A stretch of 25,017 nt of DNA, taken from positions 1 through 25,017 of the forward strand of contig JALSOD010000291.1 of assembly GCA_026986655.1 (NCBI GenBank), given 5' to 3'. The stretch is from Caldifarciminota bacterium (GTDB taxonomy: Bacteria; Hydrothermota; Hydrothermia; B15-G9; WFZT01). Position numbers and translations under genes: made by a program. Below are positions 15,082-21,008 of the stretch, one piece after another. The stretch's first letter is position 1; each line of letters starts with the position of its first letter. The notes below the pieces were generated by a model. That model saw nothing but the letters and a program-made list of their open reading frames with translations. It made no database searches and was not told the origin of the DNA.

Positions 15082-16398
15082 ATGAAGCTCAAGAATAAAT
15101 TGGCTGAACTTGTCCCTCAGTGGAGGGCCGAGATCACCGAGATCAGGAAAAAGTACGGAAACAAGAAGTTAATGGATGACACCGTGGGGCACGCCTACGG
15201 TGGTATGAGGGGTCTCAAGGCTCTGGTTTGTGATACTTCTGAAGTTTTCCCCATGGAGGGTGTTAAATTTAGAGGCTACACCATTCCAGAGGTTAGGAAG
15301 TTACTCCCAAAGGCAAAACCCGACGGTGAGCCTCTTCCAGAGGGAATTTGGTACCTCCTCCTCACAGGAGAGATTCCCACAGAAGAGGATGTAAAGGAGA
15401 TTACAGAAGAATTTCACAAGAGGGCAGAGGTCCCCGATTATGTTTTCAAAACCATTGATTCCCTCCCAAAAGAAACCCACCCGATGGTACAGTTCTCCAT
15501 TGGAATTCTCGCCAATGAAAACGATTCTATTTTCCGTAAAAGATACGAAGAAGGAATGAAGAAGACTGAATACTGGGATGCCACTTTTGAGGATGGTTTG
15601 ACCCTGCTCGCGAGGCTTCCGGTAATCGCTGCCTATATTTACAGACGCACATATAAGGGTGATACAAAGCTGGATTACAGAAAAGACCTTGACTGGGCTG
15701 CCAACTTTGCCCACATGCTCGGCATCGATAACGAAGAATTTTACGAGCTTTTGAGACTATACCTCGTACTTCATGCTGACCATGAGGGTGGGAATGTTAG
15801 TGCGCACACCAATCTGGTTGTAAATTCAGCACTCTCAGACCTTTTCTATTCAGTTTCAGCGGCGATGAACGGTCTCGCCGGTCCACTTCATGGACTTGCC
15901 AACCAGGAAACACTCCGCTGGATTCAGGCTTTGAGGAACAAATTTGGTGGGACACCTACAAAAGAACAGCTTGAGCAGTTCGTCTGGGACACTCTGAACA
16001 GTGGTCAGGTTATTCCAGGATATGGTCATGCTGTTTTGAGAGTGACAGACCCAAGATACACTGCAGAAAGAGAGTTCGCCCTCAAATACATGCCAGATGA
16101 CGAACTCTTTAAGATTGTGAGCCTCCTCTATGAGGTGGTGCCTCCAATTCTGAAGCAGCTTGGAAAGGTTAAGGATCCCTGGCCAAATGTAGACGCACAT
16201 TCCGGTGTCCTTCTCTGGCACTACGGTGTGCAGGAATATGACTTCTACACCGTGTTCTTTGGTGTTTCAAGAACACTCGGACTCACTGCACAGGCGATCA
16301 TAACGAGGGCTTACGGTCTGCCAATCGAGAGGCCAAAGTCCATCACAACGAGATGGCTCAAAGAGAATCTCGACAAGCTGCCTGACGCAGAGGCATAA
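15082..16398 (+). CDS. gltA: Citrate synthase, eukaryote-like (mitochondrial-type) form
   Basis: A 438-residue enzyme joining acetyl-CoA and oxaloacetate to citrate. It resembles the mitochondrial family rather than the E. coli hexameric GltA: MRGLKALVCDTS, GVKFRGYTIPEVRKLLPKA, PLPEGIWYLLLTGEIPTEE, GPLHGLANQE and PGYGHAVLRVTDPRY are all hallmarks of that group. Catalytic residues are H270 (PLHGLA), H316 (GYGHA) and D371 (NVDAHSG). Such forms are known in Geobacteraceae and some other bacteria. AAGGAGGT precedes the ATG. It is monocistronic: a divergent uvrB lies upstream and a strong GC-rich hairpin 27 bases downstream. Whether it can also run in the cleaving direction, as reported for some anaerobes, cannot be judged from sequence. 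Confidence 0.94.
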   Translation: MKLKNKLAELVPQWRAEITEIRKKYGNKKLMDDTVGHAYGGMRGLKALVCDTSEVFPMEGVKFRGYTIPEVRKLLPKAKPDGEPLPEGIWYLLLTGEIPTEEDVKEITEEFHKRAEVPDYVFKTIDSLPKETHPMVQFSIGILANENDSIFRKRYEEGMKKTEYWDATFEDGLTLLARLPVIAAYIYRRTYKGDTKLDYRKDLDWAANFAHMLGIDNEEFYELLRLYLVLHADHEGGNVSAHTNLVVNSALSDLFYSVSAAMNGLAGPLHGLANQETLRWIQALRNKFGGTPTKEQLEQFVWDTLNSGQVIPGYGHAVLRVTDPRYTAEREFALKYMPDDELFKIVSLLYEVVPPILKQLGKVKDPWPNVDAHSGVLLWHYGVQEYDFYTVFFGVSRTLGLTAQAIITRAYGLPIERPKSITTRWLKENLDKLPDAEA

Positions 16399-16424
16399 GG
16401 TAGAAAGGAAGAATTTTTTAAGCG

Positions 16425-16455
16425 ATGGGGGGCCGCCCTTCGGGCGGCCCCCCAT
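16425..16455 (+). terminator. Perfect GC-rich hairpin after citrate synthase
   Basis: A perfect palindrome of 14-bp arms (ATGGGGGGCCGCCC and GGGCGGCCCCCCAT) around a TTC triloop, followed by CTTTAAATTT on the plus strand. It lies 27 bases after the gltA stop and can also stop transcription arriving on the minus strand. It belongs to the same visual family as the hairpins at 5128, 17721 and 19151. Confidence 0.8.
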
Positions 16456-16511
16456 CTTTAAATTTAAATACCTGAAGGTCGGACGTGCGGCAGGATTCAT
16501 CCACCAGATTC

Positions 16512-16537
16512 AAAACTCCCCCTTCTGAAGATGGGAG
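16512..16537 (-). terminator. Terminator of the menG transcript
   Basis: Read on the minus strand, CTCCC (16537-16533) pairs with GGGAG (16520-16516), with CTTC/GAAG as the inner stem and one mismatch plus one wobble between them, followed at once by TTTT. It lies 16 bases after the TGA of the 47-codon frame at 16554-16697, placing that frame inside the menG transcript. Confidence 0.55.
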
Positions 16538-16553
16538 AATCAAAGGGAGATGA

Positions 16554-16697
16554 TCACCTCCAAACAATGATTCTACCTGTTTTCCATCTCACAGAGTAAC
16601 CTTTAAAGACGGTAGATAGTTTCTCAACAATGTAGGGTTCAAAATCTTTCCTTTGGGTTTTATAAAAAACAAGGGAATTTTTAGGTACTATGATTAT
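16554..16697 (-). CDS. Possible 47-residue small protein after menG, without a standard start codon
   Basis: An open frame overlaps the menG stop codon by a few bases in the -1 frame and ends at TGA 16556-16554. The encoded sequence begins IIIVPKNSLVFYKT and ends GYSVRWKTGRIIVWR, with a balanced, protein-like composition of charged and hydrophobic residues and no runs of rare codons. It has no ATG, GTG or TTG early in the frame; the first codon after a possible AGGA site (in the menG end) is ATA at 16697. Options are a non-canonical start (ATA, ATC), -1 frameshifting at the menG end, a decayed gene fragment, or a sequence error. A terminator 16 bases downstream places it in the menG transcript. 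I recognise no family. Confidence 0.35.
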   Translation of the reverse strand: MIIVPKNSLVFYKTQRKDFEPYIVEKLSTVFKGYSVRWKTGRIIVWR

Positions 16698-17377
16698 TTC
16701 TCTATCCTGGCTGAGTAAATGTAGGCGATGCCCAGGGATAGTCGGGTTGCCCTGAAATTTGTGAACCCGTGTTTTGAAAGAAGGCTTTTCATGTCTTTTG
16801 GTGTGAGGAATGCCCTTATGGAAACAGCCAATTCTCTGTAGTCCTCTTTAACTCCAGCTATGATCCCTCCAACAAGGGGCATGATGTGGCGAAGATATAT
16901 CCAGTAGAAAAAACCGAAAAGATTCTTCTCTGGAGGTGCAAATTCGAGGATGAAAACCCTTCCCCCAGGTCTTAAAGCCCTTGCAATTTCAGCAACAGCC
17001 CTGTCGTAATCGGGCAGGTTGCGGAGACCAAAACCAATGGTTATTACATCCACAGAATTATCCTTCACTGCAAGCTCCAGAGCATCTCCGAGAATCAAGG
17101 GAATTTCAAGCCCTCTCTCTTTAAATTTCTTTATTGCAACTTCTAACATCTCGGGAGAAATGTCATATCCGATAACAGTAGAGCCTGAGTTTTTCTTGAT
17201 CTCAATGGCAATGTCACCTGTGCCTGTGCAGATATCGAGTACAGTTTCCCTTTTAGGATTTATCAATTTCAGCAATTTTTTCCGCCACAAGACATCGATG
17301 TACAGGCTAAAGAAGTGGTTCAGAAAGTCGTACTTCTCAGCTATTTTTTTATAAATTTGCTCAGCGTTGTTGACCAT
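16694..17377 (-). CDS. menG: Demethylmenaquinone methyltransferase (UbiE/MenG family)
   Basis: A 227-residue SAM-dependent C-methyltransferase for the last step of menaquinone (or the equivalent ubiquinone) synthesis; with an anaerobic gene set, menaquinone is the likely product. SAM motif I is VLDICTGTGDIAIEI (about 46-60), followed by IGYDISPEML (acidic residue for the ribose) and the family signature GFGLRNLPDYDRAVAEIARALRPGG (in pieces). Length is normal. The ATG at 17377 has no clear Shine-Dalgarno; TATAAT lies 12 bases upstream of it, so it may have its own promoter with a very short leader in addition to read-through from the gene 38 bases upstream. No other menaquinone gene is near. 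Confidence 0.92.
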   Translation of the reverse strand: MVNNAEQIYKKIAEKYDFLNHFFSLYIDVLWRKKLLKLINPKRETVLDICTGTGDIAIEIKKNSGSTVIGYDISPEMLEVAIKKFKERGLEIPLILGDALELAVKDNSVDVITIGFGLRNLPDYDRAVAEIARALRPGGRVFILEFAPPEKNLFGFFYWIYLRHIMPLVGGIIAGVKEDYRELAVSIRAFLTPKDMKSLLSKHGFTNFRATRLSLGIAYIYSARIEK

Positions 17378-17415
17378 AACAGAGCAAAAATTATATTGTA
17401 TCGAATATCAAAAGA

Positions 17416-17709
17416 CTATTTTGGGGGAATTTTATTCGAATCGTCTTCATCTAACTCGTATTTAACGATAAAGACACCGACGTTTGCCTCTTTAACATCG
17501 GAGATTCTGAAATTTTCCCCGGTATTGTCTTTTAGATAGTAGAGGTAATCGATGAAATTTTCGTCGTAGCAGCAGTAAAAGTCTGCTCCTGTACCTTCAA
17601 ATTTGACGATGAGTTCATTCTGGGAATTTTTAACTGTTCTGGCTCTACATTCGGGAGCACGGTAAAGGTTGAATTTTCTTGTTATGGATTTCAGAGTTTT
17701 GGGATTCAT
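17416..17709 (-). CDS. Unknown 97-residue protein between fprA and menG
   Basis: I do not recognise this protein. It has 97 residues, an N-terminal basic part (MNPKTLKSITRKFNLYRAP), a probable beta-rich middle (ELIVKFEGTGADFYCCYDE), a tyrosine-rich helix (FIDYLYYLKD) and an acidic tail (LDEDDSNKIPPK). Cysteines are C21, C46 and C47; the CC pair could bind metal or form a disulphide. No signal peptide or membrane helix is seen. It lies 46 bases after fprA and 38 before menG on the same strand, with the 17721-17747 hairpin ending 11 bases before its ATG and no Shine-Dalgarno between. Codon use looks like its neighbours. A role in the oxygen-stress or quinone genes around it is possible by context only. 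Confidence 0.65.
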   Translation of the reverse strand: MNPKTLKSITRKFNLYRAPECRARTVKNSQNELIVKFEGTGADFYCCYDENFIDYLYYLKDNTGENFRISDVKEANVGVFIVKYELDEDDSNKIPPK

Positions 17710-17720
17710 GAAGCTTATGT

Positions 17721-17747
17721 GGGGCGAGGCCCTTCGGGCCTCGCCCC
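17721..17747 (-). terminator. GC-rich hairpin after fprA
   Basis: A perfect 12-bp stem (GGGGCGAGGCCC / GGGCCTCGCCCC) with a GAA triloop on the minus strand (TTC on plus), starting 8 bases after the fprA stop. No T tract follows it on the minus strand (ACATAAGCTT), so it may be a partial terminator or a 3'-end stabiliser rather than a full stop. Its lower end is 11 bases from the next ATG. Confidence 0.65.
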
Positions 17748-17755
17748 TTAAATTC

Positions 17756-18943
17756 CTAAACCAGTCCTAATTCCTTATGCTTTTCTAAAATTTTATCTGC
17801 AAGTTCATCCAGCTTCTTGAAATCCTCAGCGCGAGGATTTCCTTTGACAACAACCGGTTCAAGGATTTCGGGCTTGATCTGAGTCAAGAGCGCTTTCATC
17901 TGGTCAAGCATTCTGCCGCCCCAGCCGTAGGACCCAATAAAGGTGGCGAACTTGATCTTGGGCTTCAATGCGTTGACGAGGAAAACTCCATAAATGGCCG
18001 CAGGGTGGGCCCCAGCCAGCACCATAGGGGTGCCAACTACAAGGGTTGCTGCATCAACGAGTGCAATCGAGAGCTGACCAAGATCAGCCTTTGTTAGGTT
18101 GAAAGGCTTCACGTGGATGTCCCGTTTTACCAGGGCATCTATAAGATGGCAGACCATTCTCTTTGTGCTACCGTGCATGGATACATAGGGGAGGATGACG
18201 GTATTTGTTACCTGACTTTCGTCAATCCAGTTCTTGTAGGCGTTGATAATAAATTCTGGTTTGAGGTAAATTGGACCGTGGCTTGGCGCGATTATTTCGA
18301 TCTCTTTCTGCTCCAATTTAGCGATATTCTTTGCGATCTGACGACGGAAGGGCATCATGATCTCAGCGTAGTACCTTTTGGCCTCTTCCAGTACCACGGG
18401 GTCCTCCTCAATGAGCATGTTTGTCGTTGCGAGGTGTGAGCCGAAGAAATCGCAGGTAAAAGCTATTTTATCCTCTACGAGATAAGTTGTCATAGTTTCT
18501 GGCCAGTGAACCCAAGGGGTCATAATGAATTCGAGAGTTTTGTCTCCCAGTGATATTTTATCTCCTTCGTTTACGACGATGAATTTATCTTCTGGGATGT
18601 GAAGAAGGTACATAAGGAATGATTTGCACTTGGCATTTGTAACCACTCTGGCCTCCGGGTAGAGCTTCAGGATCTCAGGTATACCACCGGAATGGTCCTG
18701 CTCGGCATGGCTTGAGATGACGTAATCGATTTTTTCAACGTTCAGGTGCTTCAGGTTTGCGAGTAGCTGCTCCATTGTCTCAGGGTCAACCGTGTCTATA
18801 AGTGCGGTTTTTTCAGAACCTCTGATGAGGTAAGCGTTGTAGGATGTACCGTGTGGTAGAGGAATCAATTCATCAAAAATTTCCCTATCCCAGTGAATGG
18901 CACCAACTTCATATACGTTGTCTTTAACTTTAAAAATTGCCAT
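17756..18943 (-). CDS. fprA: Flavodiiron protein (A-type, FprA/rubredoxin:oxygen oxidoreductase)
   Basis: A 395-residue cytoplasmic enzyme reducing oxygen to water (or NO to N2O) with electrons from rubredoxin. The N-terminal metallo-beta-lactamase domain has the diiron ligands H79-x-E81-x-D83-H84 (SSHAEQDHSGG), H146 (WVHWPET), D165 (TCDFFGS) and H222 (PSHGPIY). The C-terminal flavodoxin domain begins near residue 248 with the FMN phosphate loop SMHGSTKRM and carries GSYGWGGRML. All diiron ligands are intact; no fused rubredoxin or reductase domain is present, which matches the separate rubredoxin two bases upstream. Its ribosome binding site lies in the rubredoxin 3' end. Whether oxygen or NO is preferred cannot be read from sequence. 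Confidence 0.96.
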   Translation of the reverse strand: MAIFKVKDNVYEVGAIHWDREIFDELIPLPHGTSYNAYLIRGSEKTALIDTVDPETMEQLLANLKHLNVEKIDYVISSHAEQDHSGGIPEILKLYPEARVVTNAKCKSFLMYLLHIPEDKFIVVNEGDKISLGDKTLEFIMTPWVHWPETMTTYLVEDKIAFTCDFFGSHLATTNMLIEEDPVVLEEAKRYYAEIMMPFRRQIAKNIAKLEQKEIEIIAPSHGPIYLKPEFIINAYKNWIDESQVTNTVILPYVSMHGSTKRMVCHLIDALVKRDIHVKPFNLTKADLGQLSIALVDAATLVVGTPMVLAGAHPAAIYGVFLVNALKPKIKFATFIGSYGWGGRMLDQMKALLTQIKPEILEPVVVKGNPRAEDFKKLDELADKILEKHKELGLV

Positions 18944-18945
18944 TT

Positions 18946-19110
18946 TTACTCCTCCAATGGTTCAAATTCTTCTTTTTCAGCGCCACAGAGAGGACATGTC
19001 CAATCGTCGGGTAATTCTTCAAATGGTGTACCCGGGGCAATGCCATTTTCAGGATCACCCTTCTCGGGGTCATAGACATAACCACATACTGAGCATCTAT
19101 ACTTTTTCAT
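18946..19110 (-). CDS. Rubredoxin
   Basis: A 54-residue iron-sulphur electron carrier, easily missed because of its size. The iron is held by two CxxC loops: C6-S-V-C9-G-Y and C39-P-L-C42-G. Between them lies the usual core with YVYDPEKGDP, GIAPGTPFEELPDDW and the conserved aromatic residues Y4, Y11, Y13, F30, W37 and F49. The ribosome binding site is AAGGAG before ATG 19110. The TAA is two bases before the fprA ATG, so the two proteins are translationally coupled. This rubredoxin is the obvious electron donor to the flavodiiron protein and also to the superoxide reductase encoded just upstream. Confidence 0.97.
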   Translation of the reverse strand: MKKYRCSVCGYVYDPEKGDPENGIAPGTPFEELPDDWTCPLCGAEKEEFEPLEE

Positions 19111-19144
19111 GATGATCTCCTTTTGGTAGGTGAAAGGGTGGTTT

Positions 19145-19191
19145 AAAAAAGTTAGCAGGGGGCGCCGCCTTCGGCGGCGCCCCCTGCTAAC
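19145..19191 (-). terminator. Perfect 19-bp terminator hairpin after superoxide reductase
   Basis: Arms GTTAGCAGGGGGCGCCGCC and GGCGGCGCCCCCTGCTAAC pair perfectly around a three-base loop (GAA on the minus strand). On the minus strand it is followed directly by TTTTTT, a textbook intrinsic terminator 5 bases after the sor stop. Only about 40 bases separate it from the rubredoxin ATG, with no clear promoter, so rubredoxin-fprA expression may depend on partial read-through. Confidence 0.85.
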
Positions 19192-19196
19192 AAACT

Positions 19197-19592
19197 TTAT
19201 TCCACTTTCAGCTCTGCCGTGCCACCCCAGAGCCCATGAATGTTGCAGAATGAGAATGCGTAAAAGGTTCCTGGTTTCTCCGTTTTAAACGCAAATGATA
19301 CGACCGGCTCTGCATAAACAGTACTCGTGTTTGGACCCTCGATTGAAGCACCATGTGCACTGAATTCAAATCTTCCCACATGTAGAGGATTTTTCATACC
19401 TTCTGGTAAAAAGAATACCTCGATGTACTCGATATGATGTTCGGTGGTATTCGGATGTGGAATCTCTTTACCGACAGAGACTGTTATCATTACCTTTTCG
19501 CCCTTCTTAACCTTCTCAGGTAAATCAAATACCGGAGCATGCTTTTCATTTTTCCAATCAGCGGTCTGAATTAATTCCTGTAAAGTCTTCAT
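19197..19592 (-). CDS. sor: Superoxide reductase (class II, neelaredoxin type)
   Basis: A 131-residue enzyme that reduces superoxide to hydrogen peroxide without making oxygen, typical of anaerobes. The mononuclear Fe(His)4Cys centre is complete: H18 (EKHAP), H46 and H52 (IPHPNTTEHHIEY), C116 and H119 (CNIHG), with the catalytic E16-K17 pair. There is no N-terminal desulforedoxin domain, so it is the one-iron form. AAGGAGGTAGGGAT precedes the ATG. Upstream, on the same strand, TATAAT (19620-19615) serves as a likely -10 box, overlapped by an AT-rich dyad that could be a Fur/PerR-type operator. Downstream comes a strong terminator and then rubredoxin, its probable electron donor. Confidence 0.95.
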   Translation of the reverse strand: MKTLQELIQTADWKNEKHAPVFDLPEKVKKGEKVMITVSVGKEIPHPNTTEHHIEYIEVFFLPEGMKNPLHVGRFEFSAHGASIEGPNTSTVYAEPVVSFAFKTEKPGTFYAFSFCNIHGLWGGTAELKVE

Positions 19593-19613
19593 ATCCCTAC
19601 CTCCTTTTTGACT

Positions 19614-19632
19614 AATTATAATTGGAATAATT
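19614..19632 (-). promoter_or_regulatory. -10 box and AT-rich dyad upstream of superoxide reductase
   Basis: TATAAT on the minus strand (19620-19615) lies inside an inverted repeat of AATTAT and ATAATT separated by 7 bases, 19 bp in total. Fur-family regulators bind AT-rich 19-bp dyads of this size. The -35 region (TGGTAA) is poor, which fits a regulated promoter, but the dyad could also be chance in an AT-rich intergenic region. Confidence 0.35.
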
Positions 19633-19680
19633 CAAAATTACCACCCTTCAGGTAGTAAATACGTACCAATATCCGGACAT

Positions 19681-19709
19681 TTGACGGAACACGGGGTATG
19701 AGATACACT
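19681..19709 (+). promoter_or_regulatory. Promoter of the phosphoesterase gene, predicted leaderless
   Basis: TTGACG (19681-19686), 17 bp, TACACT (19704-19709), then 8 bases (TCAGTGCC) and ATG at 19718. No Shine-Dalgarno sequence is present. The geometry is identical to that before uvrB and the TerC-family gene. Confidence 0.6.
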
Positions 19710-19717
19710 TCAGTGCC

Positions 19718-20875
19718 ATGAAGAAGTTAAGATTTCTACTAATACTTTCATTGTCTTGTTTGTACGGTATTAAAAACCACCCTACGAATCTGGTCATCTC
19801 AAGGATTGTGAATACACCTGTAACTTATCCAATTAGATTTGTATTTCTTGGAGATTCAAGGAAGTCATTTAACAGCTGGGCTCCCGATGCTGACAGTATC
19901 TTTAAAATAGCGCGCGAGCAGATAGATAGGTTGCATCCCCTATTTGTGGTGCATGGAGGTGATTTTGTTCAACATGGTTACAGAAACGAGTATTTTCACT
20001 TTGTGGCAACAATTGATTCTTCTGAAACTAATTTTCTGACAGTGCGAGGTAATCACGAACTTTATGCAGATGAAGGACCTTTTATGTACGATTCAATTTT
20101 CGGTAACCCAGATTATTCTTTCGATTATGGGAGATTCAGGTTTATTGTGCTTGCAGATTGTCAGCAGGATTCTGACACTAATCAGTACGGCCATTACATA
20201 AATTACCTGGTTTCAACAGAACAGTTGGAATGGCTCGATTCATTACTGGCAGATGCCCGGTCACGTGGCCTAATCAGTTTTGTGTTTGCCCATGTACCAC
20301 CTTATCAGCCCGGGCATGATACGACCTACTGCCTTGGATATTCCTATTACCGGCCCTACCCCAATTACGCGAGGAGTCATACCCGACAGTTTACAGATAT
20401 GCTTGCCAGCTACCAGGTCCCCATAGCTTTCTTCTCTCATCATCACTTTTACGATAGACACGAATATCAGGGCGTATGGTATGTAATCAGTGGAGGGGCA
20501 GGGGCACCATTGTATGGTTCTCTTTCACCCCCACCTTACGGATGCTCATGCTACCATTTTATACTGTTTGAGCTCGATTCTTCTGGTATTATCAGGGCGA
20601 AATTCTACAGAATTGGAGAGGAGAATCCAGATACATTTTACAACTTTACAGTTGTACCCACCTCTATTGAAGAGAAGTGTGAATTGGATAAATCGATGCT
20701 CGCTCTTATGGTAAAAAGCGGAGAATCTTTCAGATGGAGTGGCAGCATTTACACTATTAATGGGAGGAGGGTTATTTCTACCGACAAAATTCTTAGGGTT
20801 TTTATAAAAAAACCTGGAATTTATTTTGGTGTAAGCCAGGGGCGAGTGCAGAAAATTATAGTTATTCCAAAATAA
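19718..20875 (+). CDS. Secreted calcineurin-like metallophosphoesterase with a C-terminal sorting-like tail
   Basis: A 385-residue protein with a signal peptide (residues 1 to about 17) and a metallophosphoesterase domain (about 39-295). Metal-site motifs in order: FLGDSR (D46), HGGDFV (D82), RGNHE (N112, H113), FAHVPP (H192), and SHHHFY (H241, H243, in place of the usual GHxH). The last 60 or so residues look like a separate strand-rich module: GSIYTINGRRVIS, then GIYFGVSQGRVQKIIVIPK, much like the C-terminal sorting domains of proteins exported by type IX secretion in Bacteroidota and relatives. The substrate is unknown; purple acid phosphatase or nucleotidase activities are possible. The gene appears to have a leaderless message, and codon use resembles its neighbours. 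Confidence 0.85.
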   Translation: MKKLRFLLILSLSCLYGIKNHPTNLVISRIVNTPVTYPIRFVFLGDSRKSFNSWAPDADSIFKIAREQIDRLHPLFVVHGGDFVQHGYRNEYFHFVATIDSSETNFLTVRGNHELYADEGPFMYDSIFGNPDYSFDYGRFRFIVLADCQQDSDTNQYGHYINYLVSTEQLEWLDSLLADARSRGLISFVFAHVPPYQPGHDTTYCLGYSYYRPYPNYARSHTRQFTDMLASYQVPIAFFSHHHFYDRHEYQGVWYVISGGAGAPLYGSLSPPPYGCSCYHFILFELDSSGIIRAKFYRIGEENPDTFYNFTVVPTSIEEKCELDKSMLALMVKSGESFRWSGSIYTINGRRVISTDKILRVFIKKPGIYFGVSQGRVQKIIVIPK

Positions 20876-20885
20876 GTTTGATATG

Positions 20886-20915
20886 TTGCGAGATCCCATG
20901 TTTTGATAATAAAAT
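20886..20915 (+). promoter_or_regulatory. Possible promoter of the GlmL-like gene
   Basis: TTGCGA (20886-20891), an 18-bp spacer and TAAAAT (20910-20915). The start point near 20922 would leave a leader of about 87 bases, in which I find no riboswitch or other structure. This is a weak call from hexamer similarity alone. Confidence 0.3.
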
Positions 20916-21008
20916 TCAGATTCAAATAGTGAAGGAGAGATGAGGTAAGTGGAAAGTTTGAAAGAAGTTAGCAAGTAGCATTAAAATAAAGCTCATAGGA
21001 GGAAAGAT

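Noticed and set aside
20546..20974. 142-codon frame antisense to the phosphoesterase 3' end
   Set aside because: Low-quality composition and overlap with the conserved C-terminal module of the real gene.
20931..20978. Tiny leader frames (ATG AGG TAA, and a 9-codon GTG frame) before the GlmL-like gene
   Set aside because: Spacing to the purine run is too short for the first, and both are too small to distinguish from chance.
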